From positions 556,227 through 620,226 of the forward strand of contig NZ_JACHXY010000003.1 in the NCBI RefSeq assembly GCF_014192415.1: a stretch of DNA of 64,000 bases, written 5' to 3'. The position numbers and the translations under genes are program-made. Positions 34,381 through 42,728 of this stretch are shown piece after piece. The notes beneath the pieces were generated by a model, which saw only the letters and a program-made list of their open reading frames with translations, did no database searches and was not told the origin of the DNA. Numbering within the stretch: the first letter of the stretch is position 1; every line of letters starts with the position of its first letter. Source of the stretch: Microbacterium proteolyticum (GTDB taxonomy: Bacteria > Actinomycetota > Actinomycetes > Actinomycetales > Microbacteriaceae).

Positions 34381-35883
34381 TCAGGGGGTCTGCGACCCCG
34401 ACTTCGCGCGCTTCGCCAGGTCGGCCACGCTCACGATGAGCGCGAGACCCAGGAAGACGCCGACGGTGATCATGCCGGACGCGTAGGCGTCGTGATAGAG
34501 CACGACCGTGTCATCCACCGTGTCCTGTTCGCGGTAGACGGTGGCGTAGAACAGCGCCAGGGCGATCGCCGTGCCGACGGCGGTGCCGATGCGTTGGCCG
34601 AGCTGACCGACGGAGCCGGCGACGCCGCCGCTGCGCACCGGGATGTCGGCGAGCGTGAGGGTCTGATTCGGCGAGATCACCAGCCCTCCCGCGAAGCCGC
34701 CGAACGTCATCACGGCAGCCATGGCCCACGGTGTCCATTCGGGAGCCGTGAACAACGCCACGAGCACGAGGCCCCCGGCGGTGGCGACCATGCCCAGGAT
34801 CCCCCACAGCACGAGCGGGCGGCCGAGGCGGGTGACGAGGTTGCCGCCGATCCACGAGCTCCACGCCGAGGCGACCGCGAACCCGATCGTCACCATGCCG
34901 GCGAAGACCGGTTCGAGACCGAGACCGCCCTGAAGGAACAGCGTCCCCAGCAGGAACATCGCCGGTATCGCGGAGAAGTACGCCGTCGAGATGAGGACGC
35001 CGTTGCGGTACGACGCCAGCGAGAAGATCGAGAACGGCATGAGCGGCATCCGGCCCCGCTCCGCGTAGCGGCGCTCCCAGAACACGAAGACCGCAGCGAA
35101 GACCGCGGACGCCACCAGCAACCACCAGCGGTTCGGATTGTCACCAGGGCTGCCGGTCGTAAACAGGAACGGCCACATCAGCGCGAGGATCGTCGCCGCG
35201 AAGAGCACGATGCCCACCGGATCGAGATCGAGACGGCGATGCGACTTCGTTCGGGTGTCGGGGAGGAGCCAGGCGGCCAGAACGATGACGATGGCGACGA
35301 GGGGGATATTGATCCAGAAGATCAGACGCCATCCGTCGGTCTCTCCTCCCAGGGCGATGAGGAGACCGCCCAGGGTCGGTCCGAACGCCGTGGCGATGCC
35401 GATCGTCGCACCGAACAGACCGAAGGCGCGCCCGCGTTCTTTGCCCTGGAACAGCTGCTGCACCAAACCCAGCACCTGCGGCATCTGGATGCCCGCCGCC
35501 ACGCCCTGCAGGAGGCGGGCGACCAGCAGCACGGTGGTGTTCGGTGCGAGGGCGCACGCCAGGCTCGTCACCAGGAACAGCGAGAGGCCGACGAGGAACA
35601 GCACGCGGCGCGATCGCAGGTCTCCCAGCCGCCCGGCCGGCACGAGCACCAAGCCGAACGTCAGGATGTATCCCGAGACGACGAGCTGCAGCTCGGTGGG
35701 CCCCGCGTTCAGCGCCGCCTCGATCGAGGGCAGCGCGACGTTGACCTTCGTCAAGTCGAGGATGGTCAGCGCCGCCACCGCGACGGCCACCCAGTATGCC
35801 CGCCACCGGTGCCGCGGCGACAGGTCGATGTCGCGTGTGATGGGCGCGGATTGTTTCGAGGAGGTGGGGGAATGATCAGACAT
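34381..35883 (-). CDS. MFS drug transporter (DHA2/EmrB-QacA type)
   Basis: A 500-residue, 14-TM proton-driven exporter. DHA2 marks are present: DLTKVNVALPSIEAAL in TM1, GRLGDLRSRR between TM2 and TM3, and RLLQGVAAGIQMPQVLGLVQ in TM4/5. The ligand is unknown, but the group exports lipophilic cations and antiseptics. A PafBC-type promoter lies 8 bp upstream of the ATG at 35883. Confidence 0.9.
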   Translation of the reverse strand: MSDHSPTSSKQSAPITRDIDLSPRHRWRAYWVAVAVAALTILDLTKVNVALPSIEAALNAGPTELQLVVSGYILTFGLVLVPAGRLGDLRSRRVLFLVGLSLFLVTSLACALAPNTTVLLVARLLQGVAAGIQMPQVLGLVQQLFQGKERGRAFGLFGATIGIATAFGPTLGGLLIALGGETDGWRLIFWINIPLVAIVIVLAAWLLPDTRTKSHRRLDLDPVGIVLFAATILALMWPFLFTTGSPGDNPNRWWLLVASAVFAAVFVFWERRYAERGRMPLMPFSIFSLASYRNGVLISTAYFSAIPAMFLLGTLFLQGGLGLEPVFAGMVTIGFAVASAWSSWIGGNLVTRLGRPLVLWGILGMVATAGGLVLVALFTAPEWTPWAMAAVMTFGGFAGGLVISPNQTLTLADIPVRSGGVAGSVGQLGQRIGTAVGTAIALALFYATVYREQDTVDDTVVLYHDAYASGMITVGVFLGLALIVSVADLAKRAKSGSQTP

Positions 35884-35891
35884 CGTGAGGG

Positions 35892-35913
35892 AGGCTACTC
35901 CGGGCTTCCGACA
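35892..35913 (-). promoter_or_regulatory. PafBC/RecA-NDp-type promoter of the MFS exporter
   Basis: Minus strand TGTCGGAA, 8 bp, TAGCCT; the -10 ends 8 bp before the start codon. Confidence 0.6.
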
Positions 35914-35966
35914 TCGCCTCCGGGCTTGCGCGTTCCGCGTCGCACCCCGTGGGCTGCCGCCCCGGG

Positions 35967-36149
35967 TCAGTCCACCTCGCGGCGGGCGAACACCGCACGC
36001 AGCACGAAGAAGACGATCAGCGCCACGATGGCCACCGCGATCAGCCGGAAGGCGAAGGCGATGAGTGAGAACAGGATGTTGACCAGCACCCACGCGATGA
36101 TCACAGCGACGACGACCCCGACGATGGTCCACAGTGTGCTCTTTCGCAT
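35967..36149 (-). CDS. small membrane protein
   Basis: A 60-residue hypothetical protein with two hydrophobic segments, about 8-28 and 30-52, and basic residues at both ends (MRKST, FARREVD). A TAGGCT hexamer lies 7 bp before the ATG, so the message is probably leaderless. No family recognised. Confidence 0.65.
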   Translation of the reverse strand: MRKSTLWTIVGVVVAVIIAWVLVNILFSLIAFAFRLIAVAIVALIVFFVLRAVFARREVD

Positions 36150-36183
36150 GCGACGAGCCTAGACGCGATGCCCCGGCCGGGCG

Positions 36184-39100
36184 TCAGGCGCGGGCGAGTA
36201 CGACGTCTTGATGGATCACGCTCGGACCCCGCGGGGTCGCGGTGACGTGCAACTGCGCCGGCAGCTGGTCTCTCATCGAGGCCACGTGACTGATGACCCC
36301 CACCGTGCGGCCACCCTGTCGCAACTCGTCGAGTGTGCGCATGGCGAGGTCGAGGGTGTCGTCGTCGAGCGAACCGAAACCTTCGTCGATGAACAGCGTG
36401 TCGAGACGGAGTCCTCCGGCGCGGGCGGTGACGACCTCGGCCAGCCCGAGGGCGAGGGCGAGAGATGTGAGGAAGGTCTCACCGCCGGACAGCGACTGCG
36501 GCGGACGGCACTGACCGGTGAAGGCGTCCATGATCTCGAGGCCGAGGCCGCTGGAGGCGCCCCGGGCGGCGAGTGCGTCGGTGTGCTGCAGGCGATAGCG
36601 TCCGGCTGACATGTGCTCGAGGCGCAGATTGGCCGCGGTCACGATCTCTTCGAGCTCGGCTGCGAGAACGAACGTCTCGAGCGTCATTCGGCGCGTGTTG
36701 GGCGCCCGCCCGGCGACAGTGTCGGCCAGGCGGGCGACGACGGCGTGCTCGTCTGCCAGGCTCGCCACCGCGGCGTGGCCGGCGTCGGCGCGCTGAGCGA
36801 GGGATCGCAGCCGGTCGGCGCGCGCGCGAGCGCCTGCGTGGGAGGCGGCGATCATCTGTACGGCTTCGCGAGCCGACGCCACCTCGGCGATGGAGGGCGC
36901 CAGGTCGATCGGTTCGTCTCCGGCGTCGACGAGCAGGAGCTCGAGATCGAACAGTCGCTGCCGCGTCGCGGTGAGCGCGGCGTCGTACTCGGCCGCGGCG
37001 GTGTCGAGGCGCCGACGGTGCGCGGCCGACCGCAGAGCCGCGGTGACCGCGGCGACGTCGTCGAAGGGACTCTCGGCGACCAGAGCGGCGACGGCACTGT
37101 CGGCGTCGCGTCGAGTGTCACGCGCGGCGGCGGCTGCGGCCCGCGCCGCGATGAGTTCGCGTACCGCGTCTCGCCGCTTGTGAAGATCGTCCTGCCGGGC
37201 GGCGACCGTGTCGAAACCGCCGCGCGCGGCGTCGACCTCGCCACCGAGCGCTTCGGCACGCTGTTGCGCGAGGGCGAGGTCTTGCCGTGCGATGGCGAGC
37301 TCCGCCCCCAGGGTGTCGAGTCGACGGGTGATGGCCGCGTCGAGGTCGGCCGCGCGGGTGCGGTCGCCCCGGACCCGCTCGTACTCGTCGACGTCGGCCG
37401 TCGCGGTGACCAGGGCGTCGTCGGCCGTGGCGAGGCGCGCCCTCAGGACCTCGATGCTCTCACCGCCGGCGAGGGCCGCGGCGAGGGCGTGCGCATCACG
37501 GGCGACGCGCGCGGCGTCGGAGGCGAGCCGGTCGCCCTCGACGGCGGCGTTCTTGCGATCCTCCGCGGCGGCGAGGTCGGCATCGCTCACGGGGTCCTCG
37601 GAGCCGCGAGCGGGCTGCGGGTGCTCGCGCGCCCCGCACACCGCGCAGGGCTCGCCGTCGACCAGCTCGTGCGCCAGTTCGACTGCGGCCCCGGACAGTC
37701 GGCGGCGCAGGAGCGTCGTCCACGCGTCGATCGCCCGCTGCAGGTCGTCGGCCCGCACCAGCGAGGCGAGGTCGGCTTGGTCGCGCTGATCGAGCAGGCG
37801 GGCCGCCTCGCGAGCGGCGTCGAGACGACGGGACGTCTCGTCGCGAAGCGCGAGGGCGGCGTCACGTCGTGCATCGGCACCGGCCAGCTCGGCGAGGCGG
37901 TCGTCGAGGGCGCGAAGCAGGTCGGGAACCTCGAGGCGTTCGACGGCGAGCTTCTGCCGCTCGACGTCGACGGCATCGACGCGCGCCTGGAGGCGGTTCA
38001 CGTCGCGGTCGAGATCGGTGAGTTCTCGCTCGACCTTCAGGGCGGCCTCGCCGCGCGACAGGAATGCGGTGAGCACGTCGTCGCGGGAACGCGGGTCGGC
38101 GTCGTCGGCGAGCACCTCGTCGACGGCGCGAACCCCGGCGTCGGCGTCGATGAGTCTCTCATCGGCGAGGCCGTACGCACGGCGGGCGGCCTCGGCGGTC
38201 TCGATTGCAGGGCGTAGCTCGTCGGCGTCGGCAGCGGCCGCGGCTTCACGGCGGATGGCGGCGATCGCGTCGGCGTCGGCCTCGAGGACCGCGAGCCTCT
38301 CGCGCTCGCCGAGCCGGTCGCGCTGCCGCTCGGCCAGCGAACGGGCCTCGCGCTCAGCGAGCAGAGCGGCGTCGAGTCGGGCGTCGACGACCTGGTTCTC
38401 ACGCGCGAGGGTGTCGACTCGATAGTCGGCGCGCTCGACCGCGCGGACGACCAGCGCGAGCCGCTCGGAAACGGAGCGCCCAGCTTCCTCATCGTCGCCC
38501 GGGATCGAACTGTCGGGCTCTCGCTCGTCGAGCTCGTGGACCAGGCGCTCGGCCTCGTCGAGAAGGGTCGCCACCTCGACGCCCTCGGCGGCGAGACGCT
38601 CGCTCGCGCGCTTACGACGTTCGTCGAGGTCGGCGGCGTACTGCTCGAAGGACCGTGTGCCGAACAGGGTGCGCAGCAGGGTCAGCCGCTCGTCGTTCTT
38701 GGCGAGGAGGAAGCGTGCGAAGCGGTTCTGCGCCAGCAGGATGACCTGCAGGAACTGCTGCTGGGTGAGCCCGAGGATCTCGTCGAGGCGAGCCGCCACG
38801 TCGACCGGCCGCGCGGCGACCCCCGTCCAGCCCTCGGGTGCGAGTACTTCGAGCAGGGCGCGGTGCGGCTCTCTGGTCGTGCCGCCGCCCCGGCGCTTGG
38901 GCCGTTCGAACTCCGGCGATCGCGTGACGCGCCAGCGTTCGCCCTCGGCGCTGAACTCCAGCGTGACGCGCGTGGTGTCGTCGGGGTCGCAGTGATCGCT
39001 CCGCAGGCGCCGCTCCGCTCCGTCGTAGCGGGGAACGCCGCCGTAGAGGGCATAGCAGACACCGTCGAGCACGCTGGACTTGCCCGCCCCGGTGCGGCCG

Positions 39101-39201
39101 GTGATGAGGAAGATGCCGTCGTCTGCGAAGGCGTCGAAATCGACCTCTTGCGCCTCGAGGAACGGGCCGAACCCCTCGAGTTCGAGCCGGTGCAGCTTCA
39201 T
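36184..39201 (-). CDS. sbcC: SbcC (Rad50-like) exonuclease ATPase subunit
   Basis: A 1005-residue SMC-like ATPase. Walker A is GRTGAGKSSVLDG at residues about 34-46, long coiled coils run on either side of a zinc-hook motif CAVC (about 517), and the signature QSLSGGETFLTSLALALG and Walker B LFIDEGFGSLD are near the C-terminus. With SbcD it opens hairpins and processes protein-blocked double-strand ends. It starts inside the sbcD end (ATGA overlap). Confidence 0.94.
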   Translation of the reverse strand: MKLHRLELEGFGPFLEAQEVDFDAFADDGIFLITGRTGAGKSSVLDGVCYALYGGVPRYDGAERRLRSDHCDPDDTTRVTLEFSAEGERWRVTRSPEFERPKRRGGGTTREPHRALLEVLAPEGWTGVAARPVDVAARLDEILGLTQQQFLQVILLAQNRFARFLLAKNDERLTLLRTLFGTRSFEQYAADLDERRKRASERLAAEGVEVATLLDEAERLVHELDEREPDSSIPGDDEEAGRSVSERLALVVRAVERADYRVDTLARENQVVDARLDAALLAEREARSLAERQRDRLGERERLAVLEADADAIAAIRREAAAAADADELRPAIETAEAARRAYGLADERLIDADAGVRAVDEVLADDADPRSRDDVLTAFLSRGEAALKVERELTDLDRDVNRLQARVDAVDVERQKLAVERLEVPDLLRALDDRLAELAGADARRDAALALRDETSRRLDAAREAARLLDQRDQADLASLVRADDLQRAIDAWTTLLRRRLSGAAVELAHELVDGEPCAVCGAREHPQPARGSEDPVSDADLAAAEDRKNAAVEGDRLASDAARVARDAHALAAALAGGESIEVLRARLATADDALVTATADVDEYERVRGDRTRAADLDAAITRRLDTLGAELAIARQDLALAQQRAEALGGEVDAARGGFDTVAARQDDLHKRRDAVRELIAARAAAAAARDTRRDADSAVAALVAESPFDDVAAVTAALRSAAHRRRLDTAAAEYDAALTATRQRLFDLELLLVDAGDEPIDLAPSIAEVASAREAVQMIAASHAGARARADRLRSLAQRADAGHAAVASLADEHAVVARLADTVAGRAPNTRRMTLETFVLAAELEEIVTAANLRLEHMSAGRYRLQHTDALAARGASSGLGLEIMDAFTGQCRPPQSLSGGETFLTSLALALGLAEVVTARAGGLRLDTLFIDEGFGSLDDDTLDLAMRTLDELRQGGRTVGVISHVASMRDQLPAQLHVTATPRGPSVIHQDVVLARA

Positions 39202-40352
39202 GCGCGCACCTCGGCCACCGTGCGGGCGGCGAGCACATCGCGGATGAGTTCGCGCTCGACCGCCGAAGCACCCTCGCCCTCGCGCACGTGCGCGAGGAAC
39301 GCGTCGATCACCTCGGCGTCGTCTCGGGCCGCGCGCACGCGCCGCGCGTAGCCCGCGCCGTCATCGGCCGACGACGCGGACGGCAGGTGCACGACGGTCG
39401 CACACCACGGGAAGCGCGCCTGCAGACGACGCATCGGGTCGGGCTGGGGGGTGGGGTCGGTGTACTCCGCGCGCACCCACTGCCGGCTGTGATCGGCGAA
39501 GCGCTCATCGGTGAGCAGGTCGTCGAGCGGGCCCCGCAGGGTGACGAGCGGACGCGGCACCGGAAGGTCGAGCCACCGCACCGACGACAAGCCGGCCGCA
39601 TCGAGCTCGACGAGCCACGACCCGCGCGGCTTGCCCGCTTCGCCGAAGCTGTAGTGCAGCGGCGCCCCCGCGTACCGCACGCGCTGGGACAGCTGCTGAC
39701 GGCCATGGATGTGACCGAGGGCGACGTAATCGGGGCCATCGAACGCCGACAGCGGAACGACGTCGAGTCCGCCCTGCCGGATCTCGCGCTCGACGCCGGG
39801 CGTCGACTCGACACCGGCGGCGAAGCAGTGCGCCGCGACGATCGAGCGGCCCCCGCGCGCGGCCGCGTCGGCGCGCACGAGATCGAGGGCGTGGGTCATG
39901 GTCTGCGCCTGGCTTCGCAACTCGACTCCCGACCACAGGTGCCGCACGATGGCCGGCTCCAGGTAGGGGATGCCGTAGACGTGCACGGGACCGTGGTCAT
40001 CGGCGAAGGTCACCGGCGTGCCGACCGCTGAGGGGTCTGTCAGGACCGTGATGTCGTCGCGGAGCAGGGCGGATTGGAAACCCAGACGGGCCGCGGAGTC
40101 GTGGTTGCCGCTGGTCACCACCACCCGGGCACCGGCGTCTGCGAGGGCGGCGAGGGTGCGCGAGAGCAGGGGGTAGCAGGCTGCCGACGGCGCGGCGGAA
40201 TCGAAGACGTCGCCCGCCACGATGACCAGGTCGACCGCGTTCTCGCGCACCTGCTCGACCAACACGTCGAGCACGCCGGTCAGCGCGTCGAGGGTGGAGT
40301 GCCCGTGGAACGAGCGCCCGATGTGCCAGTCGGAGGTGTGCAGGATGCGCAT
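39198..40352 (-). CDS. sbcD: SbcD (Mre11-like) exonuclease subunit
   Basis: A 384-residue metallophosphoesterase nuclease. The phosphodiesterase motifs appear in order: TSDWHIG, GDVFD, TSGNHDS, AAHCF and LGHIHGRQ. The ATG at 40352 gives the canonical MRILHTSDWHIGR start and is only 6 bp from a PafBC-type promoter, so the sbcDC mRNA is probably leaderless and damage-inducible. Confidence 0.95.
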   Translation of the reverse strand: MRILHTSDWHIGRSFHGHSTLDALTGVLDVLVEQVRENAVDLVIVAGDVFDSAAPSAACYPLLSRTLAALADAGARVVVTSGNHDSAARLGFQSALLRDDITVLTDPSAVGTPVTFADDHGPVHVYGIPYLEPAIVRHLWSGVELRSQAQTMTHALDLVRADAAARGGRSIVAAHCFAAGVESTPGVEREIRQGGLDVVPLSAFDGPDYVALGHIHGRQQLSQRVRYAGAPLHYSFGEAGKPRGSWLVELDAAGLSSVRWLDLPVPRPLVTLRGPLDDLLTDERFADHSRQWVRAEYTDPTPQPDPMRRLQARFPWCATVVHLPSASSADDGAGYARRVRAARDDAEVIDAFLAHVREGEGASAVERELIRDVLAARTVAEVRA

Positions 40353-40358
40353 GGATCC

Positions 40359-40380
40359 ACGGTACGTCGCACCTCCGACA
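40359..40380 (-). promoter_or_regulatory. PafBC/RecA-NDp-type promoter of sbcDC
   Basis: Minus strand TGTCGGAG, 8 bp, TACCGT, with the -10 ending 6 bp before the sbcD ATG. A DNA-repair target gene makes the assignment stronger here than for the metabolic genes. Confidence 0.72.
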
Positions 40381-40476
40381 TCGGCTCGCAGCAAACGCGC
40401 GGGCTCCCGCGCACCGGGCGCCGCACCCGCGTCGATCCCGGCACCGAGCGAGCGTACGGGCCCCGCGCGACCGCCG

Positions 40477-40513
40477 GACGCCCCGCCCCGCCTCACTGGC
40501 GGCGCGGGGCGTC
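40477..40513 (-). terminator. Hairpin after the small acidic-protein operon
   Basis: GACGCCCCGC and GCGGGGCGTC form a 10-bp perfect stem, with an inner GCC/GGC pairing in the loop, 11 bp beyond the stop at 40525. It is the probable end of the 41053-40525 unit. Confidence 0.55.
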
Positions 40514-40524
40514 TGCGGGGGTGA

Positions 40525-40842
40525 TCAGCCGCCGGCGACCTCGGCCGCGAGGGCGCGGATGCGGTCGTCGCCGAGGTCGAGCCCGACCTCGGCGAATCGC
40601 TGGCGAAGCACGTCGGCGATGCGTTCCTCGCTCTTGTCGCCGACGTCGGCGCGGGTCTGGACGATCACTCCGCGGATGCGCGCCTCGTCGTCGGTGGGGT
40701 GCATGTCCATCGCCGGTTCGGACTGCTCACCCGGCTGCGGGGTCTTGCGGTCGCGGTGGACGGCGCCGCCGACCGAGTCGGCCGCGTCAGCACCTCCGTC
40801 GGGACCGGAGCTGGGCTCGGGGGCTCGGGTTGCATCCGACAT
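40525..40842 (-). CDS. hypothetical acidic protein
   Basis: A 105-residue protein: the first 50 residues are polar and disordered-looking, and the C-terminal half is a compact helical region (ARIRGVIVQTRADVGDKSEERIADVLRQRF, in part). No family recognised. It begins 1 bp after the preceding small gene's stop, so they form an operon. Confidence 0.62.
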   Translation of the reverse strand: MSDATRAPEPSSGPDGGADAADSVGGAVHRDRKTPQPGEQSEPAMDMHPTDDEARIRGVIVQTRADVGDKSEERIADVLRQRFAEVGLDLGDDRIRALAAEVAGG

Positions 40843-40843
40843 G

Positions 40844-41053
40844 TCAGTCCTCCGTCGTCAGGTCGGGGTCGATGCCCTGGCTTGCGGCATCGCCCTCGAT
40901 GGGGTCCGAGGGTGCGGCGTCGTTCAGGCGCGGAGATCCCTTGGCTTGGTCGTTTCGCTCGGCGGTTTCCCCGTCGGCTACAGCGCTGCTCTCCCACCCC
41001 CCGGGCGGGTCGGCGTCGATGACACCCTCGGGCAGATCGCGGTCGTCGTTCAT
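40844..41053 (-). CDS. hypothetical acidic disordered protein
   Basis: A 69-residue, Asp/Glu/Ala/Gly-rich sequence (MNDDRDLPEGVIDADPPGGW) with no predicted fold or TM helix. GAAAGGGGAAG before the ATG is a good ribosome site. It is co-transcribed with the 105-residue protein. Function is unknown. Confidence 0.58.
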   Translation of the reverse strand: MNDDRDLPEGVIDADPPGGWESSAVADGETAERNDQAKGSPRLNDAAPSDPIEGDAASQGIDPDLTTED

Positions 41054-41146
41054 GACTTCCCCTTTCGAGGTCTTCAGCTTCGTCGCGTCGGACGAACGAC
41101 GGGCAGGGGTTGACGTCCGCGCACGCGCGCGTAAGCGATCAGACGT

Positions 41147-41446
41147 TCACGACGCCGGGCGCTGGTGCAGGATGCCGGCGCGTTCGGGGTGGGCGTCGAA
41201 CCACTCCCCCACGTACCAGCACACCGGGATGACCTCGCGGTCACCGGCCCTGTCGATCGCGTCGACGGCGCGCTCGGTGACGATGGCGGCGTAGCCGTGT
41301 CCTCGAAACGTGGGAATCGTGAAGGCGCGGGTGAGGGCGATCGTGCGCCCGTCGTCGCGATAGTCGAGGACGGAGACGAGGTCGTCGCCGCGATGGAGGG
41401 TGAATCGGGACGCCGTCTTGTCGTCGGCGAAATGCAGATCGGACAT
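41147..41446 (-). CDS. small GNAT-like N-acetyltransferase (YjdJ type)
   Basis: A 99-residue protein with the single-domain YjdJ/GATD-like fold: DDLVSVLDYRDDGRTIALTR, then IPTFRGHGYAAIVTERAVD, where RGHGYA is the acetyl-CoA loop. The C-terminal VIPVCWYVGEWFDAHPE is typical of this small group. The ATG at 41446 is preferred over 41500 because MSDLHFADD starts the conserved domain. Substrate unknown. Confidence 0.85.
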   Translation of the reverse strand: MSDLHFADDKTASRFTLHRGDDLVSVLDYRDDGRTIALTRAFTIPTFRGHGYAAIVTERAVDAIDRAGDREVIPVCWYVGEWFDAHPERAGILHQRPAS

Positions 41447-41566
41447 GCGGAGAGGGTACGCCGGTCCTCGCCGCTGACGACGGGATGACACAGAATGCAC
41501 GGCGGCACCGCAGGTTCACGGGCGGTGACTGAGCAGAATGCGCCAGACCTGGACCGTGGTCATGAT

Positions 41567-41596
41567 TTGACCTGATCGGACGCCGTGGGTAATAAT
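41567..41596 (+). promoter_or_regulatory. Near-consensus sigma-70-type promoter giving a leaderless leader-peptide mRNA
   Basis: TTGACC at 41567-41572, a 17-bp gap, then TAATAAT at 41590-41596. The ATG of the leader peptide is only 7 bp past the -10, so the transcript should begin at or next to the start codon. It is one of the most consensus-like promoters in the window. Confidence 0.72.
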
Positions 41597-41602
41597 GCCG
41601 CC

Positions 41603-41704
41603 ATGACTGACTTCGCGCGTCCTCTGTCCGCCCGGGAGGCGAACAGGACTGCCGGCATGATGATGCCCGGCCGCGCTGTCATGTGCTGTCGAATGTGCCG
41701 CTGA
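41603..41704 (+). CDS. putative Cys-rich leader (attenuator) peptide
   Basis: A 33-residue reading frame starting MTDFARPLSAREANR and ending MPGRAVMCCRMCR just before TGA, with three Cys among the last six residues. Cys clusters right before the stop are the mark of actinobacterial cysteine-sensing leader peptides, which often have leaderless mRNAs, as the promoter here predicts. An internal hairpin GCCGGCAT-GATG-ATGCCCGGC (one bulge) spans 41651-41671. The next gene, 177 bp on, is a winged-helix regulator. Regulation by cysteine supply is inference. Confidence 0.68.
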   Translation: MTDFARPLSAREANRTAGMMMPGRAVMCCRMCR

Positions 41705-41881
41705 CCGCGACCCTCGCCCGGACGACCTCTTGCTTCTGAACGCCGACGTCGTCCCCCGGTCGCCTGAGTTGCGCGTCGATCACGCGTACCCCGGCACCGC
41801 GCTCCGGCCCCTCGGCCCTCACCTCCCGACGAACCCCGCTCACGATGACGCCCGGGTTCACGCACCCAAGGATTCTTCCCC

Positions 41882-42610
41882 ATGTCGCTCTCCGCAGTCC
41901 TCGACCGTCCCGTGACCGCCTCTGCCCACCCCGCCGCCGGTACGGCGTCCACCCCTCCGCCCGCCGCTCCCGAGGCCGCCGCCCCCGCGCCCGCACGCGC
42001 CGCCGCCTCCACCGCGCCCCGCGGGTTCGCGCTGTACGTCGGCATCGATGAAGAGAAGGCCGCCGCGGCCGGTGTGAGCCTGGGAACACTCGTCGAGGCG
42101 CTCCGCCGCACGCTCGGCGAGCTCGCCCCCGCCGCCGAGACCTACGCCACCGTCGCCCTGGCGCCGGTGGGATCGGGCGGTCGCGACGTGGACGTCGTGC
42201 GCCTCGCTCTGCACGAGCCGTCTGCCGTCGCCCGCACCAAAGACGAGCCCGCCGAGGAGGACCGCGCCGCCGGCGGTGTCGTCGTCGACATCTCGCGCAA
42301 GCGCGTGCTCATCGACGGGGAATCCGCCGCCTTCACGTTCAAAGAGTTCGAGTTGCTGCAGTACCTCGTGCTGCGCGAGGGGCGCACGATCGAGCGCACG
42401 GAGCTCGTGTCGTCGTTGTGGGAGGGCTCCACCGACGACGACGCCCCCGGAGAGCGCACCATCGACGTGCACGTTCGACGCCTCCGCGCGAAGCTCGGCG
42501 CCTACGAGGACATCGTCCGCACCGTGCGCGGCGTCGGCTACCGCTTCGACCGTCACGCAGACGTCTCGATCCGCTACGGTCACGGCACCCCTTCGCCCGA
42601 CCGTTTCTGA
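41882..42610 (+). CDS. winged-helix (OmpR/PhoB-type output domain) regulator without receiver domain
   Basis: A 242-residue protein. The first 45 residues are Ala/Pro-rich, followed by a region of unknown fold (about 46-110) and an OmpR-type trans_reg_C winged helix (about 135-220): FTFKEFELLQYLVLREGRTIERTEL, then TIDVHVRRLRAKLG and TVRGVGYRF. No phosphorylatable receiver precedes it, so it is a stand-alone regulator. AAGGA lies before the ATG. The Cys-rich leader upstream suggests control by attenuation. Targets are unknown. Confidence 0.83.
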   Translation: MSLSAVLDRPVTASAHPAAGTASTPPPAAPEAAAPAPARAAASTAPRGFALYVGIDEEKAAAAGVSLGTLVEALRRTLGELAPAAETYATVALAPVGSGGRDVDVVRLALHEPSAVARTKDEPAEEDRAAGGVVVDISRKRVLIDGESAAFTFKEFELLQYLVLREGRTIERTELVSSLWEGSTDDDAPGERTIDVHVRRLRAKLGAYEDIVRTVRGVGYRFDRHADVSIRYGHGTPSPDRF

Positions 42611-42700
42611 TCGCATCGCGCAGGCCTTCCTCTGCACACCGCGCAGGCGACCGGGGGGCGGCGACGCGGATTTCGGCCACGCAGAACCCGGATGCCGCGA

Positions 42701-42722
42701 TGTCGGCGGTCCGACGTAAGGT
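42701..42722 (+). promoter_or_regulatory. PafBC/RecA-NDp-type promoter of the DNA glycosylase
   Basis: TGTCGGCG, 8 bp, TAAGGT, ending 6 bp before the ATG at 42729. The target is a base-excision repair gene. Confidence 0.7.
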
Positions 42723-42728
42723 GTCGCC

